Source: Orlajensenia flava
Lineage (GTDB): Bacteria; Actinomycetota; Actinomycetes; Actinomycetales; Microbacteriaceae
NCBI RefSeq assembly: GCF_004801905.1
Contig: NZ_SSSN01000003.1
Location: 558,001 to 622,000, forward strand
Reading direction: 5' to 3'
DNA: 64,000 nt
The notes under the pieces were generated by a model. It worked only from the letters and a program-made list of their open reading frames with translations, searched no databases and was not told the origin of the DNA. Shown piece by piece: positions 56,793-64,000 of this stretch. How positions within the stretch are numbered: the first letter of the stretch is position 1; every line of letters starts with the position of its first letter. The position numbers were made by a program, and so were the translations under genes.

Positions 56793-58229
56793 CTACTCGG
56801 TGTCGGCCTTCTTGGCCGCCGCCTTCTTGCGAGGGGCGGCCTTCTTCTTCGGCTTCTCCTCCTCGGCGATGATGTCATCGGCGACCTGAGCGGCCTCGAC
56901 GATCTCCTCGGCCTCCTCGACGGTCTCAGCCTCGGCCTCTGCCTCTGCCTCATCGGCCACGACGAAGTCGGACAGGTCGACGGGCTTGCCGTCGGTGTCG
57001 GTGACGACGGCCTTGCCCAGGACGATCGCGAGGGCCTTGTTGCGGGCGACCTCACCGACCATCGACGGGATCTGGCCGTTCTGGCTGAGCACCTCGACGA
57101 ACTCCTGCGGGTCCATGCCGTACTGCGCAGCGCCCTGGACGAGGTACTGGGAGAGCTCGTCCTGGCTCACCTTGACCTCCTCCGCCTCGGCGATGGCGTC
57201 GAGCAGGATCTGGGTGCGGAAGGTCTTCTCGCTGGACTCGGCGACCTCGGCGCGGTGCTCGTCGTCCTCGAGGCGGCCTTCTCCCTCGAGGTGGCGGTGC
57301 ACCTCGTCCTCGATGAGGCCGGCCGGAACCGGGACCTCGACGAGCTCGGTGAGCTTCTCGACGAGGGCCTCGCGGGCCTGGCCGCCCTGGCCGAAGGCCT
57401 TCTGGCGGCTGACCTGCTCCTGCAGGCTCGCCTTCAACTCGTCGAGCGTGTCGAACTCGCTGGCGATCTGGGCGAAGTCGTCGTCGGCGTCGGGAAGCTC
57501 GCGCTCCTTGACGGCGGTGACGGTGACGGTGATCTCGGCGGTCTCGCCCTCGTGGTCTCCGCCGAGCAGCTTGGACTCGAACGTCGTGGTCTCGCCAGCG
57601 GTCAAGGAGTCGAGCGCCTCGTCGATCCCCTCGATGAGATCGCCCGAGCCGAGCTCGTAGGAGATGCCGCTCGCGTTGTCGACCTCGCCACCGTTGATGG
57701 TGGCGATGAGATCGATGGTGACGAAGTCGCCCGTCTTGGCCGGACGGTCGACCGTGATGAGCGTTCCGAAGCGGCTGCGCAGGTTGTCGAGCTCCTCGTC
57801 GACCTCGGAGTCGCCGACCTCGACCGCGTCGACCGTGACGGCGATGCCGTTGTAGTCGGGGAGCACGAGCTCGGGGCGGACATCGACCTCGACGTCGACC
57901 ACGAGGTCGCCGGAGTAGTCCTTGTCGCTCGGCCAGGTGACGATGTCGGCCTCGGGACGGCCGAGCGTGCGGAGGTCGTTCTCCTCGACCGCCGCGCGGA
58001 AGAAGCCGTCGAGACCCTCGTTGACGGCGTGCTCGAGCACGGCGCCCTTGCCGACGCGCTGATCGATGATGGGCGGCGGGACCTTGCCCTTGCGGAAGCC
58101 GGGGATGTTGACCTGCTCGGCGATGTGGCCGTAGGCGTGGGTGATGCTGGGCTTGAGCTCTTCAGGCGTCACCGAGATGGTGATCTTGACGCGGGTCGGG
58201 CTCAGCTTCTCAACCGAAGTGGTCGGCAT
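56793..58229 (-). CDS. tig: Trigger factor
   Basis: A 478-residue ribosome-associated chaperone. The N-terminal domain has [19 protein letters not shown] and the ribosome-docking [13 protein letters not shown]. The central FKBP-like isomerase domain (about 160-245) carries [15 protein letters not shown]; then the C-terminal arms (about 250-430). The final ~45 residues are an acidic stretch followed by a Lys/Ala-rich tail ([18 protein letters not shown]). Separate from clpP1P2 by the TPR gene and a terminator. Confidence 0.96.
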   Translation of the reverse strand: MPTTSVEKLSPTRVKITISVTPEELKPSITHAYGHIAEQVNIPGFRKGKVPPPIIDQRVGKGAVLEHAVNEGLDGFFRAAVEENDLRTLGRPEADIVTWPSDKDYSGDLVVDVEVDVRPELVLPDYNGIAVTVDAVEVGDSEVDEELDNLRSRFGTLITVDRPAKTGDFVTIDLIATINGGEVDNASGISYELGSGDLIEGIDEALDSLTAGETTTFESKLLGGDHEGETAEITVTVTAVKERELPDADDDFAQIASEFDTLDELKASLQEQVSRQKAFGQGGQAREALVEKLTELVEVPVPAGLIEDEVHRHLEGEGRLEDDEHRAEVAESSEKTFRTQILLDAIAEAEEVKVSQDELSQYLVQGAAQYGMDPQEFVEVLSQNGQIPSMVGEVARNKALAIVLGKAVVTDTDGKPVDLSDFVVADEAEAEAEAETVEEAEEIVEAAQVADDIIAEEEKPKKKAAPRKKAAAKKADTE

Positions 58230-58275
58230 GGGGAGGATCTCCTGTAGATGTCTTGTCAGTGTCGATCGCGGCGAC

Positions 58276-58352
58276 TGGTCGGGGCGACAGGATTCGAACC
58301 TGCGACCTCCCGCTCCCAAAGCGGGCGCTCTACCAAGCTGAGCTACGCCCCG
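58276..58352 (-). tRNA. tRNA-Pro (anticodon TGG)
   Basis: A 77-base cloverleaf with encoded CCA. Acceptor CGGGGCG/CGCCCCG, anticodon stem CCCGC/GCGGG around TTTGGGA (TGG). Located just upstream of tig on the same strand. Confidence 0.94.
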
Positions 58353-58528
58353 AGTCGCTTCTCAACTCGTCGGGTCACACGCCAGCGCGCGTCGAGACGC
58401 CCGATATGCGGGGGAACCTCGAGAAGTCTACTGCACCCGTGAGACCCCGGAGTCGGCGCATCCGCCCCCGCCTGAACCTCGAGCGTCACGTTCTGTATTA
58501 CGATGTTGCGAGTGCCCGAAAGGGCCGC

Positions 58529-58599
58529 GGGGATGTAGCTCAATGGTAGAGCCTCAGTCTTCCAAACTGATCACGCGGGTTCGATTCCCGTCATCCCCT
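58529..58599 (+). tRNA. tRNA-Gly (anticodon TCC)
   Basis: A 71-base cloverleaf, no encoded CCA (CCC follows). Acceptor GGGGATG/CATCCCC, anticodon loop CTTCCAA (TCC), discriminator U. Confidence 0.93.
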
Positions 58600-58650
58600 C
58601 CCTCGCGCAAGAGCGCTCCCCCTGCCATCCAGCCCCTCGCGCGTTCGCCG

Positions 58651-58680
58651 TTGACTCATTCGTCAGCTACCTGACAGGAT
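58651..58680 (+). promoter_or_regulatory. Promoter of the SDR gene
   Basis: TTGACT (58651-58656) and CAGGAT (58675-58680) are spaced by 18 bases. The tandem operator repeats overlap the spacer and the start region. Ribosome-binding site GAGAGG follows before the ATG at 58715. Confidence 0.5.
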
Positions 58681-58696
58681 TGGTTCGCTACCGAAC
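58662..58696. promoter_or_regulatory. Tandem operator (two dyads, centres 21 bases apart)
   Basis: GTCAG-CTAC-CTGAC (58662-58675) and GTTCG-CTAC-CGAAC (58683-58696) share the four-base centre CTAC and have centres 21 bases apart, so both face the same side of the helix. They overlap the SDR promoter. The MarR gene downstream is a natural candidate for the binding protein. Confidence 0.55.
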
Positions 58697-58714
58697 GAAC
58701 GAGAGAGGGATGTC

Positions 58715-59470
58715 ATGTCGCACGCACGCGTCGCGCTGGTCACCGGGGGGAATCAGGGCGTCGGCCTCCAGCTCGTCAAGGAGCTGACAGCTGCCGGAGT
58801 CCACGTCTACCTCGGTTCTCGTGATCTCGATCGCGGCCGAGCCGCCGCCCGAGAAGTCGGAGACGGCGCCGTCGCGATCCAGCTGGACGTGACGGACGCG
58901 GCTTCGATCGCCGCCGCCGCACAGCGCATCCGCGACGACGAGGGTCGTCTCGACCTGCTGGTCAACAACGCCGGCATCTCGAACACGCAGAAGGGCGACC
59001 GGTCGCTGGAGGAATACCGGAAGCTCTCGCTCGCCAGCAACGCATCGCTCGACGAGGTGCGCCAGGTGTGGGAGACGAACGTCTTCGGCGTGCTCGCCGT
59101 GTACCAGGCGATGCTGCCGCTCCTCCGCGACTCAGACGACGCCCGCATCGTCAACGTCTCCAGCGGAGTCGGATCCCTGACGGCGAACGCCGACCCGAGC
59201 TACGCCTATCACGCGAACTTCGGGCCTATCTATCCCGCCTCCAAAGCGGCTCTCAACGCGATCACGCTCGCGATGATGGTGGAGCTCGAGTCGAGCGACA
59301 TCAAGGTCAATCTCGTCTCGCCGGGTTTCACCAGCACGAATCTCAACGGCTTCGAGGGCACCGAATCCGTCGAGGACGGCTCCCGCGAGGTGGTGCGCGT
59401 CGCCCTACTGGGGCCCGACGGCCCATCGGGGACGTTCACCCGATGGAACGACCAGACGATTCCTTGGTGA
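58715..59470 (+). CDS. SDR family oxidoreductase
   Basis: A 251-residue short-chain dehydrogenase with VTGGNQGVGLQLVKEL (nucleotide binding), LLVNNAGIS and the catalytic YxxxK in PIYPASKAALN, with the serine in VNVSSGVGS. Substrate unknown. Followed after 62 bases by a MarR gene and preceded by the tandem operator, so expression is probably induced by a compound sensed by that regulator. Confidence 0.93.
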   Translation: MSHARVALVTGGNQGVGLQLVKELTAAGVHVYLGSRDLDRGRAAAREVGDGAVAIQLDVTDAASIAAAAQRIRDDEGRLDLLVNNAGISNTQKGDRSLEEYRKLSLASNASLDEVRQVWETNVFGVLAVYQAMLPLLRDSDDARIVNVSSGVGSLTANADPSYAYHANFGPIYPASKAALNAITLAMMVELESSDIKVNLVSPGFTSTNLNGFEGTESVEDGSREVVRVALLGPDGPSGTFTRWNDQTIPW

Positions 59471-59532
59471 GCACCTCGCGATCGGCCCGAGTGAACGTGA
59501 TTGCTCGCCGCGCAGCCTGCTGACGGTGTCGG

Positions 59533-59988
59533 ATGGCCATCGAGAACGAGCAACAGCACGACTCCCCCGGCGCATGGGCCAAGCGCTACCACCTGGCGAA
59601 TCGGGCGGCGATCGAAGCCATCCTCCGTCCATACGATCTCGGCTCGACGCAGTGGTACGTGCTGCACCGTCTCTCGCACGACGGCCCGACCATGCAGCGC
59701 GACCTCACTCGTGCGTTGCAGGTCGAGCGGGCGACCCTCAGCGCGATCGTCGCGACACTGGTACGCAAGGGCCTGATCGAGCAATCGCCGCACTCCGTCG
59801 ACCAGCGACAACGCGTCCTCGAGCTGACCCCGGCCGGTCGCGACTTGTGGGACGGCCTGCCCGACCCGATCGCTCTCACCCAGGCCGTCTCGTTCTCCGG
59901 CGTCGATGCCGATGAGCTGGCCACCACAGTGCGGGTGCTCCGAGCTGCGACACGGCGCCTGACCGAAAGCCTGTCCGACGAGTCCTGA
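59533..59988 (+). CDS. MarR-family transcriptional regulator
   Basis: A 151-residue MarR regulator: dimerisation helices at both ends and the winged helix about 45-110 (STQWYVLHRLSHDGPTMQRD, VERATLSAIVATLVRKGLIE, DQRQRVLELTPAGR). No conserved redox cysteine. Probably controls the SDR gene and itself. The ATG at 59533 has a weak ribosome-binding site. Confidence 0.9.
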   Translation: MAIENEQQHDSPGAWAKRYHLANRAAIEAILRPYDLGSTQWYVLHRLSHDGPTMQRDLTRALQVERATLSAIVATLVRKGLIEQSPHSVDQRQRVLELTPAGRDLWDGLPDPIALTQAVSFSGVDADELATTVRVLRAATRRLTESLSDES

Positions 59989-60300
59989 CCGTCTCGGCAC
60001 CGGCTTGCGCACCGACCTATCCACCTCGGATAGGTTTCCGTCACCCCCGTCCGGGTGTCCCCCGGTCGGGGCTAGATTCGCAGACGGCCCTACCCGCCTC
60101 GCCCGCACCGGTGATACCCGAATCACCGTCGATCGTGAGCGCCGACGTCTGGATGCGTTGGCGGGTCAGCCCATCCACGGATGCGCCGCCCGTAACCCGA
60201 AGACGGGCGGGGCATCCGTGTATTTTCATCAGTATCCTGATCCCCGGGCCATTCGCGGGGACGGGGTGCGCTGCTCTCGGACGGTCCCACGAGGAGGACC
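59989..60300. other. Intergenic region with a terminator-like hairpin
   Basis: About 312 bases between the MarR and LuxR-family genes. The only clear structure is the hairpin at 60179-60217, followed by TGTATTTTC. The rest shows no gene on either strand. Confidence 0.6.
60179..60217 (+). terminator. Hairpin terminator after the MarR gene
   Basis: GGATGCGCCGCCCGT and ACGGGCGGGGCATCC (15-base arms with one mismatch) around a nine-base loop, then a short T-rich run (TGTATTTTC). Could also act as an attenuator for the LuxR gene. Confidence 0.5.
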
Positions 60301-63081
60301 ATGCCGGGTCAGCGACCCACCGCACCGGGTTCCTTCCCGCGACCGGGCCTGGCCGCGTCCGACCGACCGGATGCCTGCGCCGAAGCGGCCGCGCGCGCGA
60401 CCTCGTCCTTCCTGACCGTGACGGGCGTCGCCGGCGTCGGGACGACCACCTGGCTGCGTCAGTTCATCGCCGCGCACCCGCGCCAACGCGTGATCAGCCT
60501 CAGCGCCGACGTGGCCGAGGCGCAGTTCGCCTACGCCTTCGCCGACAAGCTCGCCCACGCCGCCGGACGGCGGGAGGGTGCCGTCGGCGCATCCGGCGTT
60601 CCGGACGCGATGAGCGTGGGACGCGTGCTGGTCGCCGCCCTCACGGCGGGAGGTCACCGACGCGTGCGGCTCGTTCTCGACGACGCGCAGTGGATCGATC
60701 ACGACTCACTCAGAGTGCTGCGCTTCGTGCTCGCGCGACTGTCGCGGTCGGGTGCGAGCGTCGCGATCGGCGGCAGCACTCCGGGCGCGGATGAGGCCGC
60801 CCGAGTGATGATGGCCGACTCGGCCGACTGGGACCTGGTGCGTTCCGTGCGGTTGCGCCCGCTCGATGCGCCGGGCGTGCGGCGCTACGTCTCCGAGCTG
60901 CACGGGCGGGAGGTGTCTCTGCGGCTCGCGGAGCGCATCCGTTCCACAGCGGGCGGCCTGCCGCGGCTGGTCGACGCCGTGGTGCTCGCAATGGAACACG
61001 CGAGCCCCGGCAGACGCTGGGAGGAGGACGCCGAGGTACCGGCCCTCCTGGACGATCCGTTCTCGGGGTGGAAGATGGCCTCGACTCCGGAGATCCTCGC
61101 CGCTGTGCAGCTCGCCGGAGTGCTGGGCCATCCGGTGCCCCGCAGGGAGCTCGAGGCCATCGCCGCACGTCTGTCGCGCGAGATCGACGTCGATGGCGCG
61201 CTGACGGCGGGTCTCCTCGTCGAGGACCACGACGAGCTGCGCCCCTTCCACGACCTGTACGGAGCCGAGATGGCGCGCACCGTCGACGCCGCCGATCGGA
61301 GTTCGGTCGCGGCCGCTGCCGCCTCGACGCTGTCCGATCCGCACCGAGCACTCGCGGCCGGCCTGGCCGGCGCCGAGCGTCTCGACGACGATCTTCGCCA
61401 ACGGATGCGCCACCTCGTCGACGATGCGATCGAATCGGGGCGCGCGGCGCTCGCCATCGCCCATCTGCGTTCCGCCGCCGCCGTGACCGTCGGGAGGGAA
61501 CACGATGAGCTCGTCGTCGAGGTGTGCCTCCTGGCTGCCGCCGCGATGCTGAGTCCCAGTGTCATCGACCTCATCCCCGACCTCGAGGCCATGACGCCCG
61601 ACCCGGTGCGCGACCTCGCCCTGCTGTCGACCCGGCAGATCCTCGGAGAGACCGCGTGGGCATCCGCGTATGCAGCCGAGCTCCTCTCGGGTGACCTGCC
61701 CCATCCCGACGAACTGCTGCTGCGCATGCAGGCGTCGATGAGGGCGACGACCATCCAGCTGACGTCCGAGGACCGCTCCGCCGTGCCGGAGATGCTCACG
61801 CAGACCCGGGTTCTCGCGGCGCGTCTGGTCGAGAGGGGACTTCCACCCGTAGACCGACGACTCGCGCCCTTGGCCGACGCGAGTGCGATCATGCTGCGCT
61901 GCACCGGGCTCGCGCTCGTCGTCGCCGCTCGCCGAGGCGACCGGGACGGTGTGAAGGCGGAGCTGGCAGCCCTGTCCACCCTCATCGCATCGGCGCGGGA
62001 CTCCGCCGCGCTCGTCGACGCGCTCACCTGCCGCGCAGCCCTTCGGGCGGCGGCGGGTGAGATCTCGCTCGCCATGGCCGACGCCGAGCGGGCGGTGACC
62101 CTCGTCGAGACCGGTCGCAGTGGATGGAGCAACGGTCACGCACGCGTCATCCTCGCCTACTGCTATTGGATCCAGGGCCGCTATCCGGCGGCGACCGAGA
62201 CCGTCGAGGCGGCCATCTCGACGGTGTTCGACTCCCCCGACGTCGCATCCAGGCCACTGGTCTATCTGGTGCGGGCCCTGCTCGCCGCGACGGCGGGCGA
62301 CGCCGATGCCCACGCCGGCGCCCTCTCGACGGCGGGCGCCGTCACTGTCACGGGTTACGACACCTTCGGCGTGCCCCTCGAGTTGTTGGCTCGCCTGGAG
62401 GAGGCGCGCGCGACGGAGCGGTGGCAGGACGTGGTCGACCTGTTCGATGACGAACGACTGACCGACCGCTGGATGGCGGACCGCAGCGTCCTCAGCTACC
62501 GAGTCGACGCGCTCGCGGCGCTCGGACGAGCGGAGGAAGCCGACCGCGAGCTGCGCCGCATCCGGACCATGGTCGGGAGCGGATGGACGCCCGTTCACGG
62601 CTCCCTCGAGTGGCTCGAGGGTCGCGTCGACGAGGGGTACGGGCTCATCGAGCCGGCACGCCGCGCCTTCCTGCGCGCCGCCGCGCTGCGCTTTCCCCCG
62701 CTACCCGCCGCGATAGCCCGCTTCGATGCCGGTCGCATGCAACTGCTCGTCGGAGACCGCGACGGCGGACGGCGGTCCGTGCGCGCCGCGCTCGCGGAGT
62801 TCCGAGCGCTCGGCGCCATCCCCTATGTCCACCGCGCCGTCGACCTGCTCGACGGAAGGCCCGGAACGCCGCCGCCCCTGGCTGAACTCGAATCACTCAC
62901 CTCGCGTGAGCGCGAGGTGGCCGTGCGGGCGGCCGACGGCCGAACGAACGCGGAGATCGCCCACGAGCTCTTCCTCTCGGTGCCGACCGTCCGCTTCCAT
63001 ATGCGGAACGTGCTCGCCAAGCTCGGCATCGCATCCCGGCGCGAACTGGCACCCATCATCGGCGCAGCGCGGCGCCGCTGA
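60301..63081 (+). CDS. Large LuxR-family regulator with AAA-type ATPase domain (LAL type)
   Basis: A 926-residue LAL-type regulator. N-terminal P-loop region: GVAGVGTT at 42-49, where the usual Walker A lysine is a threonine, then Walker B-like LVLDDAQW (about 124-131). A long helical middle (about 270-860) with TPR-like repeats follows, and a C-terminal LuxR helix-turn-helix (864-926; LTSREREVAVRAADGRTNAE, then IAHELFLSVPTVRFHMRN). Strong GAGGAGG before the ATG. Its target is not evident; the next gene is DUF445. Loss of the lysine suggests altered nucleotide binding. Confidence 0.9.
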   Translation: MPGQRPTAPGSFPRPGLAASDRPDACAEAAARATSSFLTVTGVAGVGTTTWLRQFIAAHPRQRVISLSADVAEAQFAYAFADKLAHAAGRREGAVGASGVPDAMSVGRVLVAALTAGGHRRVRLVLDDAQWIDHDSLRVLRFVLARLSRSGASVAIGGSTPGADEAARVMMADSADWDLVRSVRLRPLDAPGVRRYVSELHGREVSLRLAERIRSTAGGLPRLVDAVVLAMEHASPGRRWEEDAEVPALLDDPFSGWKMASTPEILAAVQLAGVLGHPVPRRELEAIAARLSREIDVDGALTAGLLVEDHDELRPFHDLYGAEMARTVDAADRSSVAAAAASTLSDPHRALAAGLAGAERLDDDLRQRMRHLVDDAIESGRAALAIAHLRSAAAVTVGREHDELVVEVCLLAAAAMLSPSVIDLIPDLEAMTPDPVRDLALLSTRQILGETAWASAYAAELLSGDLPHPDELLLRMQASMRATTIQLTSEDRSAVPEMLTQTRVLAARLVERGLPPVDRRLAPLADASAIMLRCTGLALVVAARRGDRDGVKAELAALSTLIASARDSAALVDALTCRAALRAAAGEISLAMADAERAVTLVETGRSGWSNGHARVILAYCYWIQGRYPAATETVEAAISTVFDSPDVASRPLVYLVRALLAATAGDADAHAGALSTAGAVTVTGYDTFGVPLELLARLEEARATERWQDVVDLFDDERLTDRWMADRSVLSYRVDALAALGRAEEADRELRRIRTMVGSGWTPVHGSLEWLEGRVDEGYGLIEPARRAFLRAAALRFPPLPAAIARFDAGRMQLLVGDRDGGRRSVRAALAEFRALGAIPYVHRAVDLLDGRPGTPPPLAELESLTSREREVAVRAADGRTNAEIAHELFLSVPTVRFHMRNVLAKLGIASRRELAPIIGAARRR

Positions 63082-63150
63082 GCCGGCGTCGCGTCGCTTT
63101 CCGCGTACGGTGGTGACAGGAACGACGGCGGCGAGGGATGGGGCGGGCTG

Positions 63151-64000
63151 ATGACGACGGATGCTCGCCCACGACCGGCAGCGGCCGACGCCGCCCGCCC
63201 TCCCCTGTCCGCGGCCGACGAGCTGCGCCTCGCCGGGCTGCGTCGGATGAAGCGCATCGCCGGCTCCCTGCTGGGACTCGCGGCCGTCGTCTTCGCGGTC
63301 TCCTTCGCCCTGCAGGATGCCTACCCGTGGCTGCAGTACGTCCGGGCGGCGGCGGAGGGTGCGATGGTCGGCGCCATCGCCGACTGGTTCGCCGTCACGG
63401 CCCTGTTCCGCTATCCGCTGGGCCTGCGGATCCCGCACACCGCCATCATCCCGAACCGCAAGGACGAGATCGGTGCGAGCCTCGGCGAGTTCGTCGAGAC
63501 CAACTTTCTCTCCGAGGAGGTCATCCGCGGAAAGCTCGCCTCCTTCGACGTGGCCAACCGTCTCGGGGCATGGCTCGCCCTGCCGCAGAACGCCGAGCGT
63601 CTCACCGCCGAGGCCGCGGCCGCCGCTCGCGGCGTCATGACCCTCCTGAGCGACGACGACGTCAAGGACCTGATCGAGAAGCTCGCCAGGCGTCATCTCG
63701 TCGAGCCGGAGTGGGGGCCATCGATCGGCCGCGTGGGCTCGCGTCTGGTCGCAGCGGACCAGCAGCGGGCGGCGATCGACCTCGTCCTCGATTCGCTCGA
63801 AGCGTGGCTGGTCGCGCATCCGGAGGCATTCGGGAGCGTGGTGTCCGGGCGCCTGCCGCGCTGGGTACCCGGTTTCGTCGGGGGCTTCGTCGACGACCGC
63901 ACTCACCGCGAGGCGCTCGGGCTGGTGCACGCGATCCGCGATGACCCCGATCATCCGTTGCGCGCATCCGTCGACCGCTACCTCACCGGCCTCACCGACG
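63151..64000 (+). CDS. DUF445 family membrane protein (N-terminal part)
   Basis: The gene runs past the window end; 283 residues are visible. An N-terminal cytoplasmic stretch is followed by a membrane helix (SLLGLAAVVFAVSFAL) and the family motif GAMVGAIADWFAVTALFRYPLG, then NRKDEIGASLGEFVE and long helical parts. DUF445 proteins are membrane-anchored, of unknown role. The start at 63151 has GGGCGGG upstream. Confidence 0.88.
   Translation, partial: MTTDARPRPAAADAARPPLSAADELRLAGLRRMKRIAGSLLGLAAVVFAVSFALQDAYPWLQYVRAAAEGAMVGAIADWFAVTALFRYPLGLRIPHTAIIPNRKDEIGASLGEFVETNFLSEEVIRGKLASFDVANRLGAWLALPQNAERLTAEAAAAARGVMTLLSDDDVKDLIEKLARRHLVEPEWGPSIGRVGSRLVAADQQRAAIDLVLDSLEAWLVAHPEAFGSVVSGRLPRWVPGFVGGFVDDRTHREALGLVHAIRDDPDHPLRASVDRYLTGLTD

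Noticed and set aside
56268-58247. Long open frame antisense to tig and the TPR gene
   Set aside because: Spans two genuine minus-strand genes and a terminator; no support.
60706-62598. 630-codon open frame antisense to the LuxR-type regulator
   Set aside because: Shadow of a gene with a strong ribosome-binding site and recognised C-terminal helix-turn-helix.

Overview
The window is high-GC chromosomal DNA from an actinobacterium, most likely a member of the Microbacteriaceae (inferred, not proven). The evidence is the pairing of lineage-marker genes (SepH, DUF3000, DUF3093, DUF3159, DUF3710 and DUF4193 families), the two-ClpP system, the yebC-ruvCAB-yajC-secDF-rel gene order, frequent GTG starts, GTGA/ATGA stop-start overlaps, and many starts with a -10-like TANNNT six to eight bases upstream. 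Most of it is core genome; the accessory parts are a glycan locus at about 17.3-24.0 kb and a patch of small unknown genes at about 24.1-27.0 kb that abuts a tRNA cluster.

Layout. 1-4.4 kb: end of a cyclophilin, a DUF349 protein, an AbiEi-like ORF and the (p)ppGpp enzyme Rel. 4.5-10.8 kb, minus strand: secF, secD, yajC, ruvB, ruvA, ruvC, yebC (transcribed in the reverse order, from yebC to secF). 10.9-14.5 kb: DUF1697, MOSC protein, pdxT and pdxS, with pyridoxal kinase pdxY divergent from pdxS, so de novo and salvage B6 genes sit together. 14.5-17.0 kb: HIT protein and thrS. 17.3-24.0 kb: secreted GH87-type alpha-1,3-glucanase, a YegP-like protein, a GPH sugar symporter and a GH38 alpha-mannosidase. 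24.1-27.0 kb: six small genes of unknown function. 27.0-27.6 kb: tRNA-Val(GAC), tRNA-Cys and tRNA-Gly(GCC) on minus and tRNA-Val(CAC) on plus.

27.6-40.9 kb: lipoprotein, PemK/MazF-type protein, ammonium transporter with a GlnR-like box, ZapE ATPase, rhodanese plus SufE, alpha/beta hydrolase, DUF3000 plus RNase D, fatty-acid oxidation pair fadA/fadB, an orphan DarT-like ADP-ribosyltransferase and a luciferase-fold small protein. 41-50.5 kb: aldo/keto reductase with its MerR regulator, dxs, a mini LysR-type protein, aconitase, DUF3159, DUF3710, dut, DUF3093, DUF4193. 50.7-58.2 kb: sepH, a DUF6504 gene behind an SOS-box-like sequence, a BenE transporter, clpX, clpP2, clpP1, a TPR protein and tig. 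58.3-64 kb: tRNA-Pro and tRNA-Gly(TCC), an SDR oxidoreductase and MarR pair with tandem operators, a large LuxR-family ATPase regulator and the start of a DUF445 membrane protein.

No CRISPR array, insertion sequence, prophage or rRNA gene was seen. The least ordinary items are the SOS-box/DUF6504 orphan, the zinc-motif DarT-like enzyme without a visible DarG, the mini LysR protein, the paired palindromes near 25.0 kb, and the regulatory sites upstream of acnA, amtB and the SDR gene.
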